Notes: generated from the letters alone by a model not told the origin. Positions 22,412 through 31,923 are shown, counted from the first letter of the stretch. The stretch: DNA of 64,000 nt from Pseudideonella sakaiensis (GCF_001293525.1 NZ_BBYR01000043.1:1-64000), one strand, 5' to 3'. Made by a program: numbers and translations.

Positions 22412-25342
22412 ATGAAGGACGCCCGCCGCCACCGCCTGACGATCCTGTGCTCCGACCTGCAGGGCTCCAGCGCGCTGGCCCGCGGGCTCGAGATCGAGCA
22501 GTTCGCCGAGCTGCTGGCGGCCGTGCGGGGGCGCTGGCAGGCGGCCGCGCAGCGCCACGGCGGCACGGTGCTGCGCATCCAGGGCGACGGCGCGCTGATC
22601 GTGTTCGGCCTGCCGCACGCGGCCGAGGACGACGGCCGCCGGGCGGCCGCCTGTGCGCTGGAGATCCATGCCGCGGTCGACGGCCTGGGGGCCGAGGCCG
22701 GCGTGCCGCTGCGGCTGCGCTCCGGGCTGCACGCCGGCATCGTGCTGCTGACCGAGGGCGACCTCGAGCGCGGCCGGATGGACCTGAGCGGCGATGCGGT
22801 GCACGTGGCCGCGCACCTGCAGCGCGACGCCCCGCCGGGCGGCATCCTCGCCAGCCTCGACGCGCTCGGGCCCGACGCGCACTGCTTCGAACTGGGGCCG
22901 GACCCGCGGCCGGGACCCGCCGGCCCGGCCGAGGTGGTGCAGGTGCTGGGCCACGTGCGCGTGGCGCGCCGCTTCGATGCGCTGGTGCGGCGCGGCCTGA
23001 CGCCCTTCGTCGGCCGCGAGCGGCTGTTCGGCCAGCTGGCGGAGCTGTTCGCCGGCCCCGCGGCGCCGCGCTGCATCGTCGTGCAGGGCGGCCCGGGGCT
23101 GGGCAAGACCCGGCTGGTGGAGGAGTTCCTGGCGCGGCGCCTGCCGTCGCACTGGCAGCTGCTGCTCGGCCATTGCGAGACGCAGGGCGGCGCCCGCCTG
23201 CTGCAGCCCTTCGTGCAGATGCTCGGCGGGCGCGAGGCCTCGGACGACGTCGCGCACGTGCACGACGAGCTGCGGCTGCGCCTGCAGGCCGGCCCGACGC
23301 TGCTCGTGATCGACGACTGGCAGTGGGCCGACGATGCCAGCCGGCGCCTGCTGGTGCGCCTGCTGCAGGCGCCCGACGGCCCGCGCGTGCTGCTGGCGGC
23401 CCGCCCGCGCGAGGACGGCCTGGCCTGGATGGCCGACAGCCCGCACCTGCCGGTGCCGCCGCTCGACCCGGCCGAGTCCGCGCAGGCGGTGCGCCTGCGG
23501 CTGCCGGATGCCGACCCCTTCCTCGCCCGCCGCATCCACGACCACGCCGGCGGCGTGCCGCTGTTCGTCGAGGAGCTGTGCCTGTCGGCGGCCTCGCAGT
23601 CGCTGTGGCAGACGCTGGACGGCCGGCCCGCGTCCACCGGCTGGCTCGGCGGGCTGGTGGCCTCGCGCCTGGAGCGGCTGCCGCCGGCCGCCGCGTCGTT
23701 GGTGCGCGCCGCGGCGGTGATCGGCACGGCCTGCCCGGTGACGCTGCTGGCCGAGGTCTGCGGCGGCCCGCCGGACGCGGCCGTGCTGCAGCTGCTGGCC
23801 GATGCCGACTTCCTCCACCCCGACGCCGCCGGCCGCCTGCTCAGCTTCAAGCACGGGGTGACGCGCGAGGCGGTGGTCGAGGCCACCGGGCTCTATGAGC
23901 GCACCGACCTGCACCGGCGCATCGAGGCCCGGCTGCTGGCCGGCTCGCCCGGCGCCGCCGAGCTGCCCGACCCGGACGAGGCCCTGGCCCACCACGCGCG
24001 CGGCGCCGGCCACTGGGAGCGGGCCACGGAGGCGGCCGAGCGGGCGGGGGACCGTGCGGTCGCGGCCTTCGCGCTCGGCTCGGCGCGGCGCCTGTACCGC
24101 AGCGCGCTGGAGGCGATCGACCGCCGGCCGGGCCGCACGGCCGCGGACGATGCGCGCTGGGTCGGCCTGGCGGCCAAGCTCGCCTACACCTGCGTCTTCG
24201 ACCCGCTGTCCCTGCCCGATGGCCTGGCCGTGTTCGAGCGCGCGCGGCTGCTGGCCGAGCGCAGCGGCGAGCCGCTGCGCGTCGCGCGCGCCCGCTACTG
24301 GCTGGGCTACCTGAAGTACGCCGTCGGCCGCTTCCGCGAAGGGGCCGACGAGGCCGAGGCGGCGCTGAACCTGGCCCGCGCCGCCGGTGACGCCCGCCTG
24401 GCCGCGCAGATCGAGGCCACGCTCGGCCAGATCCTGGCCGGCTGCTGCCGCTATGCGCAGGCGCTGCACCTGATGGACGGCGCGCTGGATGCGAAGCAGC
24501 GCGGCAGCCGGCCCGGCGGCGGCCTGGCCACCGGCTCGGCCTACACCCTCGGCTGCAAGGGCTACGTGCACGCGGACCAGGGCGACTTCGCGGCCGGGCA
24601 GCTGGCCTTCGCCGAGGCCTTGTCGCTGCTGGGCGACTCCACGCACCCGGTGTCGAACTCGATGCGCAACTGGCTGGCGATCGCGCAGATCTGGCAGGGC
24701 CGCTGGGACGAGGCGGCGCGCGTCGCGGCCAGCAGCGTGCAGATCGCCACCGGCACCGGCGCGCTGCTGCTGCTGGCGGCCAGCCGCGCCGTCTGGGGTT
24801 ATGCGCGCTGGTGCGCGGGCGATCCGCAGGGCCTGCCGCAGTTCGTCGAGGCCGCCGGCTGGATGCGGGCCCGGCACTGCGATTTCTACGCGTCGCTGTT
24901 CCATGCGTGGGAGGCCGAGGCCGCGGTGGTCGCGGGACGCCCGGACGAGCTGCGCCGCGCGGCCCGCGTGGTGCTGCGCCGCTGCCTCGCCGGCGAGCGG
25001 CTCGGCGAGGCCGCGGCCTGCCGCGCGCTGGCGCTGCAGGCGGCGCGCTCGGGCGAGCCGGGGCGGGCGCAGCGCTGGCTGCGCCGCGCCGACCACAGCG
25101 CGGCCTCGCGGCAGTCGCCGCGCGAGGCGGCGCTGAATGCGCTGGTGCGGGCCGGCATCGCCGAAGGGCGGGTGCCGCTGGTGTCCGGCGCTGCCGCCGG
25201 CGACGCGTCGCCGCGAGTGGCCTCGCCGGCCCGCCTCGCGGCGTGGCAGGCCCTGCAGTCGATGGCGGTGCGCGACCTGCCGCCGCTCTACGCCGGACTG
25301 GTGCCGGAACGCCCCGGCAGCCATCCCAGCGCCGCGATCTGA
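22412..25342 (+). CDS. Class III cyclase-like domain fused to STAND ATPase and TPR repeats
   Basis: This 976-residue regulator has three parts. Residues 8-180 form a class III nucleotidyl cyclase domain that keeps both metal aspartates (Asp15 in CSDLQGSS, Asp59 in QGDGALIVFG) but has GDAVHVAAHL where active enzymes have VNxAxR, so the transition-state Asn and Arg are His131 and His135. Residues 200-480 form an AAA/STAND ATPase with Walker A GGPGLGKTR (226-234) and Walker B LLVIDDWQWAD. The rest is TPR-like helices. The cyclase may be inactive or only bind nucleotide. Its end overlaps the convergent peroxidase-P450 gene by 55 bases. Confidence 0.88.
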   Translation: MKDARRHRLTILCSDLQGSSALARGLEIEQFAELLAAVRGRWQAAAQRHGGTVLRIQGDGALIVFGLPHAAEDDGRRAAACALEIHAAVDGLGAEAGVPLRLRSGLHAGIVLLTEGDLERGRMDLSGDAVHVAAHLQRDAPPGGILASLDALGPDAHCFELGPDPRPGPAGPAEVVQVLGHVRVARRFDALVRRGLTPFVGRERLFGQLAELFAGPAAPRCIVVQGGPGLGKTRLVEEFLARRLPSHWQLLLGHCETQGGARLLQPFVQMLGGREASDDVAHVHDELRLRLQAGPTLLVIDDWQWADDASRRLLVRLLQAPDGPRVLLAARPREDGLAWMADSPHLPVPPLDPAESAQAVRLRLPDADPFLARRIHDHAGGVPLFVEELCLSAASQSLWQTLDGRPASTGWLGGLVASRLERLPPAAASLVRAAAVIGTACPVTLLAEVCGGPPDAAVLQLLADADFLHPDAAGRLLSFKHGVTREAVVEATGLYERTDLHRRIEARLLAGSPGAAELPDPDEALAHHARGAGHWERATEAAERAGDRAVAAFALGSARRLYRSALEAIDRRPGRTAADDARWVGLAAKLAYTCVFDPLSLPDGLAVFERARLLAERSGEPLRVARARYWLGYLKYAVGRFREGADEAEAALNLARAAGDARLAAQIEATLGQILAGCCRYAQALHLMDGALDAKQRGSRPGGGLATGSAYTLGCKGYVHADQGDFAAGQLAFAEALSLLGDSTHPVSNSMRNWLAIAQIWQGRWDEAARVAASSVQIATGTGALLLLAASRAVWGYARWCAGDPQGLPQFVEAAGWMRARHCDFYASLFHAWEAEAAVVAGRPDELRRAARVVLRRCLAGERLGEAAACRALALQAARSGEPGRAQRWLRRADHSAASRQSPREAALNALVRAGIAEGRVPLVSGAAAGDASPRVASPARLAAWQALQSMAVRDLPPLYAGLVPERPGSHPSAAI

Positions 25343-28300
25343 GCCGCGACGGCCCGCGCCAGGCCCTCGTAGCCGGCCGCGGTGGGATGAAGCTCGTCGT
25401 CCCAGTAGCGCCGGTAGCGCGTGTCGGCGTCGCCGGGGTCGCCGAAGTCGGGCAGCGCGGCGAGCTGCCCGCGCAGGTCGAGGTGGTGCACCGGCCGGCC
25501 GCGCGCCTGCTGGTCGGCCGCCAGCGTGGCCACCATGCCGTTCAGCCGGTCGATCAGGTGGCGCATCACCGGCCGCGTCAGCGCCAGCCCGTGCTGCCGG
25601 CGCCACGCGAACACGGGCTGCAGCCAGGTCGGCCAGCCGGGCGCGGGGCCGTGGCCGGCCGGGATCGGGTGGTCGTAGGCGTGGACGAGGATCGGCACGC
25701 CCGGTGCGGCCTGCGCGAGGGTGTCCAGCAGGCGCTCGTAGTCGGCCCGTCGCTGCGCGAGGAACTGGTCGAGCAGGCCCTCGTCGACCGCGTCTTCGGG
25801 CCGGGTCGCGCCGTCTCGCAGCAGCGCGGCCAGCCAGGTGTTCTGCGGCTGCCCGTCGGGGCTGCCGGCGAGGTCGTTGCCGCCGCCGTCGAGCAGGATC
25901 AGCTGCGGGCGCGGGAAGCTGCCGGGCAGCCCGTCGTAGGCGTCGCCGAGGGCCTGCACCAGGCGCTCGCGCATCTCCTCGCCGGCCAGCTCCATCAGCG
26001 TGTAGCCCGGTTCGGCATGGCCGACGCCGTGGTTCACCACGCGGCAGCCGTGCGCGGCCAGCGCGGTGACCAGGTCCGGGAAGTCCGGGCCGTGCAGGTC
26101 GCTCAGCCACGAGTCGCCGATGGCCCAGCAGACGAGGGGCGCCGGCCCGGCCCCTGGGGCCGCCGGCGCCGGGCCCGTGGCCGCCGGCGCGCCAGGCGGC
26201 GTGCCCGGTGCGACCGCGCCGGTGCCGGGGCGGCCGGCGGGGTCGGTGGCGGGGAAGGGCGCCCGTCCGCGCACCACGAAGCTGACCGCGGACGGCCCGG
26301 GCCGCAGGGGCAGGGGGCTGGTGACCAGCGCCATCACGAAGCCCTTCATCATCTGCTGCGCGAGCGTGCGGCCCGGGCAGGCGTGGGTCGGCGCGCCGGC
26401 GGCCGCGCGGTCGCCGCCGAAGGCCGGGCCCAGCTCGGCCGAGCTGCCGGCGGCAAGCGCCTGCTGGGTCGCGGAGGCGAGGCCGATCACCACCACGTCG
26501 CCGGGCACGAGGTCGACGCCGTCGGCGCCGCCCAGCCGGCCATGGTCGCGCGCGGTGCGCCAGATCAGCTCCGGCACGGTGCGCAGCTGCATCGCCTGCC
26601 GGAAGGCCTCGTCGACGTGCCGCTCCAGGTCGGCCGGCGACAGGCGCTCGCGCGCGTCGCGAAGCGCCCAGAGCGTGCCGTCGGTCCACCACTGCGCCAG
26701 CACGCGGCGCAGCACCGCGTCCACCGTCGGCACGAAGCCCATGATCAGGCCGAGCAGCGTGCGCGACGCATAGCCCGGGTCCCGTTCGGCCGCGCTGCTG
26801 CCGAGCACCGCGGTGACCGACGGCTGGCTGAGCGTGCTGCCGAACTGGGCCAGGAAGCCGTCCATCGCCTGGCGCAGCGCCTGCCCATGCGCCGCGCCGA
26901 TGCGGCCGACCTCGGCGCCCGGGTGCGGCTGGAAGAACCAGCGCGAGGGTGCGATGAAATGGCCCGGGTAGCGCGCCGGCTCGCCGGGCTGCCAGCGCCA
27001 GCTGTAGCCGCCGCGCGCGAAGTGGCCGCCCTCCTCGGAGAGCCCGAACCACTGCTCGCAGAAATGGGCCAGCAGCGCATCGACGAGCTCGCGCAGGTCG
27101 ACCACGCGTTCCCAGTCGACCGGATCGCACGGGGTGGCGCACAGGTGGCGCCGGATCGCCTCGTCCTGCAGGGCCGACGCGCGCGCCTCGTCGATGCGGT
27201 GCTGCAGCGCGTGCTGGGTAGCGTCCAGCGCCATCACGTAGGTGTCGCAGGGCGACAGGCTGGCGAGTGCCGCGAGCGCCGGCGGCGCCTCCGCCTCGTA
27301 GCGCCCGTCGCCGGCATCCTGGCCGAGGAAGATCGGGCCGTAGGCGGCCGCCATGCGCGGCAGGTAGCCGCCGGCGCTGGCCAGCGGCGTGCGCAAGGCC
27401 TCGTCGACCGCCTGCGGGCTGGCCGCCAGCACGCCGTAGGGCGTGCGCAGGCAGCCGCCGGGCCGCGCACGCACGGCCGCCCAGACGGACGCGGCACCGA
27501 ACTCGGCCGACGCATCGGCGTCCTCCAGCGCGGCCTTCCAGGCTACGCGGGCGGTGGCGCAGCCCTCGCGCGCCTCCAGCCCCTGCAGGCGCGCGATCAC
27601 CGCCTCGCCGGCCTGCGCATCCCAGGGCAGGCGCCGCGCCGGCGCAGCCGCCGCGCCGGCGGCCGCCGCACGCGCGGCGAGCAGCCGCAGCGCACGCGTC
27701 GAGGGCGCGAAGGCATACAGGCCCCATTCGAGGCGCACGATCGGGCGCGGCTCCTCGTGCAGCCGGTCGCTGCCGTCGAGCGGCAGCCGGACCACGCGGC
27801 CGTCGTGCTCGAAGCGGTAGTGGCGCTGGCGCCCGCCCTCCGGCACGCCGAAGAAGGGGTCGGACGGCGCCGAGGGCGTGCCCGGCGGCGAGCCCCCGGC
27901 GAGCCAGCGCTGCACCACCTCGAACTGCTCGGCGAGGCTGGCGCCGTAGGCCATGAAGACGAGCCCGCGCTCCTGCGCCAGGCTGGCCTCGCGGGCGGCC
28001 GGATCGGACGCCTGCCGGTCGTGCAGCGGCCCGTAGCTCAGGCTGCGCCGGAACAGCTGCGGCGGCCGGCTGCCCGCGCGCAGCGTCTCGCTGACCGGCG
28101 ACAGCTGGGTGTCGCGCGGGTTGGCGCGGCGGATGTGCGCATGGAAGGGGCAGGCCCGGCCCTCGGGGTCGCCGCGGTAGTGGAAGTCGTTCAGGCGCGC
28201 GGGGTTGGCCAGCGGCACCAGCGGCTGGTTCGCCCGCGGGTGGTCGGCCGGCCAGCGGCCCATCATCTTGGCCAGCGTGGTGTCGCGGTCGATGACGCTG

Positions 28301-30111
28301 GCCGCCAGCGCCTGCTCGAGCACCGCGAGGTCCTGCCGCAGCTTGCGCACGGCGAGGAAGCTGCCGTTGTGCATCAGGCCAGCCGCGGTGTCGTCGGCGG
28401 GCCACGTGCCCTCGGGGACCGGCGGCTCGTCGGCGGCGTTGCCGTAGCCGACCAGCACCTCGCCGACGTGCACGTGGTTCGGGTAGGCCGGGTTCGCCTC
28501 GGCGGCGGTGAACACCGGCTCCGCCATGCCGTCGCCGAAGCCGAAGTGCTCGCGGGTGGCGCCGGCGGCGCCCGGGCCTGCCGGGGCGGTCGCCGGTCCT
28601 GGCGTGGCCGCGGGCGCGCGCAGCCGATGCATCCACTGCAACGACAGGGGCACCACGTCGGGGTCGGTGCCCACCAGCTGCTGCAGCCGGGCCATCAGCG
28701 CGGCGCGCGCCGCGGCCTCGGCCGGCGTCGTGTCGGCGAGCCGCAGCTGCAGCACCGCGTGCACGCTGGACAGCGCGATGCGCTCGGCGGGATCGTGCTC
28801 GGCCAGGTCCGGCGCGGCGACGCCGAGGGCCCAGTTGCGTCCGGGCAGGCGCCAGCGCGACGGGTGGTTGACGCGCAGGTCCCCGAGCAGGCCGGCGCGC
28901 GCGGCCATGCCTTGCACGAAGTCCTCGGGCCACTGCCGCAGCTCGTCCTCGCCCAGGCCGGCGCGGCGCAGGCCGTCCGGCGTCACGGCCAGGGTCTGCA
29001 CGATGCGGTCTTCCGGCAGCCGGCCCTCGGTGGTCGGCACGAAGCGGCCGAGGAAGCCCGCCAGCGCCTGCGCGCTGCCGAAGGCGAGCAGCAGCAGCAC
29101 GCCGTGGTTGCCGTCCGGCAGGGGCGCCAGGATGCCGGCCTGCACGGTGTCCGGCGCGGTGATCGCCGGGAGGGCCGGCGGGCGACGCCAGCGCCGCGTC
29201 GACGGATGGCGGGCCAGGCCGTCGCGGAACCAGTCGATCGCGTCGGGGAACTGCTCGCGCGCCCGGGCCACCGCCTGCGGCGAGGTCTGGGCCAGCCGCG
29301 CGAACTCCGGCAGCAGCTCGATCGCGGCGCGCACGAGGTAGTCGCCGTCGCCGTCGCCGGGCGGGTACAGATCGCCCAGCCGGTGCAGGCCGACCAGCGC
29401 GCGCAGCCCCTGGCGGAACGCGGGGCCCTGCACGTCGATCGCCGGCAGCGGCTGGCCGTGGCCGAGGTCGCCCGGGTCGGTGCCCGTGGTCACGAGCTCG
29501 AGGCCGACGCGCTCGGCCGGCAGCACCGGCTGGCGCATCGCGCGGCGCTCGGCCTCGTCCGCCGTGCCGCGCAGCAGCGCGCGCTGCAGCCCGACGTGGT
29601 AGCGGATGTCCTCGACGCCGATGCCGGGCGTGGCGTACAGGAAGGGCGTCTCCACCTGGCGGCTGCGCAGCCAGCGCCCCCAGGCCTCGAAGCCGATCAG
29701 CGCGCCGGGCTGGTAGTCGATCGTGTTGCAGTAGATCAGGTCGAGCAGGCGGGCGACCTTCTGCCAGATGGTGCGGACATACGACTCCCAGGCGCCGTCG
29801 AAGGTGGCAGCCAGCAGCACCGCGCCGTCGCGGCCGGCCGGCCCGCTGCCGTCGGCCTCGGGCTCGAGCACGGCGATGCGCACCGCATGGATGCGGCCGA
29901 CGCGCTCCACCGCGTCCGACATCACCCGCGCCAGGTCCTGCTCGTGGCCGAGGCGGCGACCCTGGTGCAGCGCGCGCAGCAGCCGCCGCACCCGGGTCGC
30001 GTAGGTGACCGCGTCGAGCGCGGGCACGAAGCCGGGCCGGATCGGCGCCAGCACGGTCAGGTCGGAGGTGCCGCCGAGGCTGGCGGTCTTGGTTCGGAAC
30101 TCGCGGCGCAT
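25288..30111 (-). CDS. Fusion of Dyp-type peroxidase, cytochrome P450 and SGNH hydrolase
   Basis: One uninterrupted 1607-residue frame. Residues 17-300 are an accessory domain opening LTVLAPIRPGFVPALDAVTY. Residues 320-760 are a Dyp peroxidase with FGFGDG (Asp527) and the heme histidine His659 in CPFHAHIRRANPR. Residues 850-1285 are P450-like with ExxR (Glu1168, Arg1171) and the heme cysteine Cys1245 in THACPGRTLA, but the I-helix reads IMGFVPTVDAV without the oxygen-activating AGxDT. After a Pro/Ala/Gly linker, residues 1325-1600 are an SGNH hydrolase: Ser1334 in GDSW, Asn1412 in GGGND, and Asp1572/His1575 in DELHP. GGAG lies 7 bases before ATG 30111. There is no signal peptide. It may peroxidise a lipid, rearrange the peroxide and hydrolyse an ester. 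Confidence 0.88.
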   Translation of the reverse strand: MRREFRTKTASLGGTSDLTVLAPIRPGFVPALDAVTYATRVRRLLRALHQGRRLGHEQDLARVMSDAVERVGRIHAVRIAVLEPEADGSGPAGRDGAVLLAATFDGAWESYVRTIWQKVARLLDLIYCNTIDYQPGALIGFEAWGRWLRSRQVETPFLYATPGIGVEDIRYHVGLQRALLRGTADEAERRAMRQPVLPAERVGLELVTTGTDPGDLGHGQPLPAIDVQGPAFRQGLRALVGLHRLGDLYPPGDGDGDYLVRAAIELLPEFARLAQTSPQAVARAREQFPDAIDWFRDGLARHPSTRRWRRPPALPAITAPDTVQAGILAPLPDGNHGVLLLLAFGSAQALAGFLGRFVPTTEGRLPEDRIVQTLAVTPDGLRRAGLGEDELRQWPEDFVQGMAARAGLLGDLRVNHPSRWRLPGRNWALGVAAPDLAEHDPAERIALSSVHAVLQLRLADTTPAEAAARAALMARLQQLVGTDPDVVPLSLQWMHRLRAPAATPGPATAPAGPGAAGATREHFGFGDGMAEPVFTAAEANPAYPNHVHVGEVLVGYGNAADEPPVPEGTWPADDTAAGLMHNGSFLAVRKLRQDLAVLEQALAASVIDRDTTLAKMMGRWPADHPRANQPLVPLANPARLNDFHYRGDPEGRACPFHAHIRRANPRDTQLSPVSETLRAGSRPPQLFRRSLSYGPLHDRQASDPAAREASLAQERGLVFMAYGASLAEQFEVVQRWLAGGSPPGTPSAPSDPFFGVPEGGRQRHYRFEHDGRVVRLPLDGSDRLHEEPRPIVRLEWGLYAFAPSTRALRLLAARAAAAGAAAAPARRLPWDAQAGEAVIARLQGLEAREGCATARVAWKAALEDADASAEFGAASVWAAVRARPGGCLRTPYGVLAASPQAVDEALRTPLASAGGYLPRMAAAYGPIFLGQDAGDGRYEAEAPPALAALASLSPCDTYVMALDATQHALQHRIDEARASALQDEAIRRHLCATPCDPVDWERVVDLRELVDALLAHFCEQWFGLSEEGGHFARGGYSWRWQPGEPARYPGHFIAPSRWFFQPHPGAEVGRIGAAHGQALRQAMDGFLAQFGSTLSQPSVTAVLGSSAAERDPGYASRTLLGLIMGFVPTVDAVLRRVLAQWWTDGTLWALRDARERLSPADLERHVDEAFRQAMQLRTVPELIWRTARDHGRLGGADGVDLVPGDVVVIGLASATQQALAAGSSAELGPAFGGDRAAAGAPTHACPGRTLAQQMMKGFVMALVTSPLPLRPGPSAVSFVVRGRAPFPATDPAGRPGTGAVAPGTPPGAPAATGPAPAAPGAGPAPLVCWAIGDSWLSDLHGPDFPDLVTALAAHGCRVVNHGVGHAEPGYTLMELAGEEMRERLVQALGDAYDGLPGSFPRPQLILLDGGGNDLAGSPDGQPQNTWLAALLRDGATRPEDAVDEGLLDQFLAQRRADYERLLDTLAQAAPGVPILVHAYDHPIPAGHGPAPGWPTWLQPVFAWRRQHGLALTRPVMRHLIDRLNGMVATLAADQQARGRPVHHLDLRGQLAALPDFGDPGDADTRYRRYWDDELHPTAAGYEGLARAVAAQIAALGWLPGRSGTSPA

Positions 30112-30222
30112 GCGCACACTCCGGCGGGGGCAGGGCGATGCGCGGATGCTCGGCGATCGCGTCGGCCGGCGCATCCCTTGGGTTGACGAACCAGCCGGCC
30201 GGCGCCGGCGCCCACGCCCGGT

Positions 30223-30837
30223 TCACCAGCGCGGCGGCAGCTCCATCGGCAGCCACCAGGCCCCGTCGCCGTGCACGATGTAGCCGCCGCGCACCAGGTC
30301 GGCGAGCAGCCGGCTGACCATCTCGCGCGAGCAGCCCAGGCGCTGCGACAGCGCGAGGTGGGTGGGCGGCGCGGCGATGCGCCGCTCGCCGCGGCCCGGT
30401 TCCGGCCGGGCGAGTTCGTCCAGCACCGCGCGCAGGCGGCCATAGACATCGTTCAGCGCCAGCTGCTTGGTGCTGAGCGTGGCGGCGCGCGCGCGCCGGA
30501 TGACCTTGGTCAGCAGCTCGAACGCGAACGCGGGGTGCTCGGCCACGAAGGCCTCCAGCACCTCGCGCGAGACCGCGGAGAAGCGCGAGGCCTCGAGCGT
30601 GACCGCGCTGGCCGAGCGCGGCCCGCCGTCCAGGCTCATCTCGCCGAGGTAGTCGCCCGCGCCGTAGATGCCGTAGGTGATCTCGCGTTCGCGCTCGCCG
30701 CGCGAGAAGACGCGCACGCGGCCGGCGAGGATGACGTAAAGGGCCCCGCCCGGATCGCCTTCCTCCATCAGCACGGTGCCCTTGCGGTAGCGCCGCTCGA
30801 CGCCGCGCGCGGCCAGCGCGCGCAGCAGTGGGCTCAT
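30223..30837 (-). CDS. Crp/Fnr-family transcription regulator
   Basis: The 204-residue protein has a cyclic-nucleotide-binding fold (YRKGTVLMEEGDPGGALYVILAGRVRVFS, then GDYLGEMSLDGGPRSASAVT) and a C-terminal winged helix LALSQRLGCSREMVSRLLADLVRGGYI. GEMSLDGGPRSAS is close to the cAMP pocket of true Crp-like proteins. The start is set at ATG 30837, with GAGG five bases upstream. A start at 30969 would add 44 Pro/Ala-rich residues. It lies 111 bases upstream of the peroxidase-P450 gene on the same strand and may activate it. Confidence 0.88.
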   Translation of the reverse strand: MSPLLRALAARGVERRYRKGTVLMEEGDPGGALYVILAGRVRVFSRGEREREITYGIYGAGDYLGEMSLDGGPRSASAVTLEASRFSAVSREVLEAFVAEHPAFAFELLTKVIRRARAATLSTKQLALNDVYGRLRAVLDELARPEPGRGERRIAAPPTHLALSQRLGCSREMVSRLLADLVRGGYIVHGDGAWWLPMELPPRW

Positions 30838-30989
30838 CTCGGCCTCGGCGGCGTGGGCGCCCGACCCGCCGGGTGGCAGGGTCGGGGAGCGCGGGGCGGG
30901 CGGGGCGGGCGCTGAGGGCGGCGTCGCTGGTGAGGGGGCGGCGGGCATGGGCATCGGGCGTCGCGGCATCCTATCCGCTGACGCTGACG

Positions 30990-31010
30990 CTGCTGCTGCT
31001 GCTGCTGCTG
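30990..31010. repeat. Trinucleotide repeat (CTG)7 between luxR-type and crp-type genes
   Basis: Seven CTG units run without interruption, preceded by two CTGACG units (30978-30989). The tract lies about 150 bases upstream of the preferred crp-type start. It would be translated only if transcripts started far upstream. Such repeats can change length by slippage. Confidence 0.75.
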
Positions 31011-31086
31011 CGATCGCGTGCCCGGTCGCTCGGGCGCTGGTGCCCGACGAGGCCCGGGCCGGGCGCTGCCCGGCCGGAAGGCGCCG

Positions 31087-31818
31087 TCAAGGCGCCGGCG
31101 GTCCGGCCGGCGTGTCGAGCACGCCGAGCAGCTGCGGCATCTGCACCACCATCGCGACGACACCGCGGATGCTCTCGGCGCCCGTCTTGGCCCGGATGCT
31201 GCCGATCTGCGTGCGCACCGTCGACACGCAGACGCCGTGGTCGGTCGCGATCGCCTTCGGCGAGCGGCTCGCGCACAGGCCCTTCAGCACCGCCGTCTCG
31301 GCCGGCGTCAGGCGGTGGGTGCGCGCGAACCAGTCGAGGCTGAGCTCGCGGCAGACCTCGCGCCGGCCGAGCAGCAGCATCGCGTCCGGGCCGCTGTTCG
31401 CCGAGGCCGGCGGCAGCGGCACCACGGCCAGGATGCGGCCGCTGCCCTCGCCGAGGTGCAGCACGCGGCGCAGGCCGCGCGCGCGGGCGTCGGCGAGCGC
31501 ATCGCGCAGCAGCGCGGCGTCCTGCGGCCGGCGCGCCTGCAGGCGCTGGCCGTCCAGGCACAGCGGGTGGTCGCCGTCGGCCAGGTCGCGCAGCGCGGCG
31601 CGGTTCGCATGGCGCACCAGGTCGTCGGCGGTGACGAGCACCAGGCCGTGGTCGACCTCGTCGAGCATGTGCGCGAGGCGCACCGCGTTCGCGTCGGTGT
31701 GGCGGCGCCGTTCCGGCGTGGCGTGGCCGGGCCCGCGCCAGCCGGGCGGGCGCACGCTCCAGGCGCCGGAAAAGCCGCGTCCTTCGGACGCCAGGCGGTC
31801 GCTCGTGTTCGGGTGCAT
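31087..31818 (-). CDS. LuxR-family (NarL-type HTH) regulator with PAS-like N-terminal region
   Basis: The 243-residue protein ends in a LuxR helix-turn-helix, LTPAETAVLKGLCASRSPKAIATDHGVCVSTVRTQI. The middle region LDEVDHGLVLVTADDLVRHANRAALRDL looks like the start of a PAS sensor. No receiver domain is present. A GAGGAGG ribosome site precedes ATG 31818. It is first of three same-strand genes (luxR type, crp type, peroxidase-P450 fusion), so it may set a signal-dependent level of that locus. Confidence 0.85.
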   Translation of the reverse strand: MHPNTSDRLASEGRGFSGAWSVRPPGWRGPGHATPERRRHTDANAVRLAHMLDEVDHGLVLVTADDLVRHANRAALRDLADGDHPLCLDGQRLQARRPQDAALLRDALADARARGLRRVLHLGEGSGRILAVVPLPPASANSGPDAMLLLGRREVCRELSLDWFARTHRLTPAETAVLKGLCASRSPKAIATDHGVCVSTVRTQIGSIRAKTGAESIRGVVAMVVQMPQLLGVLDTPAGPPAP

Positions 31819-31923
31819 CGCGGTCCTCCTCGGTGAGCGGCCCCTTCGACCGCAGGGTTTCGAGCTTAGGAAGGCCCGGGAGAACGGGGGAGTGACGCGT
31901 GCACCTCGAATCGTGTGCGGAAT

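Noticed and set aside
24811-30186. Plus-strand frame of 1791 codons opposite the peroxidase-P450 gene
   Set aside because: Its composition is low-complexity Arg/Ala/Gly, with no motif, and the minus-strand frame has three intact catalytic sites.
22313-30256. Very long minus-strand frame of 2647 codons spanning the cyclase and fusion genes
   Set aside because: It is the shadow of real genes in very GC-rich DNA; it is Arg/Ala/Gly/Pro-rich without domains, while the other frames carry clear motifs.
30978-31015. CRISPR-like array
   Set aside because: It is a simple trinucleotide repeat with no spacers.
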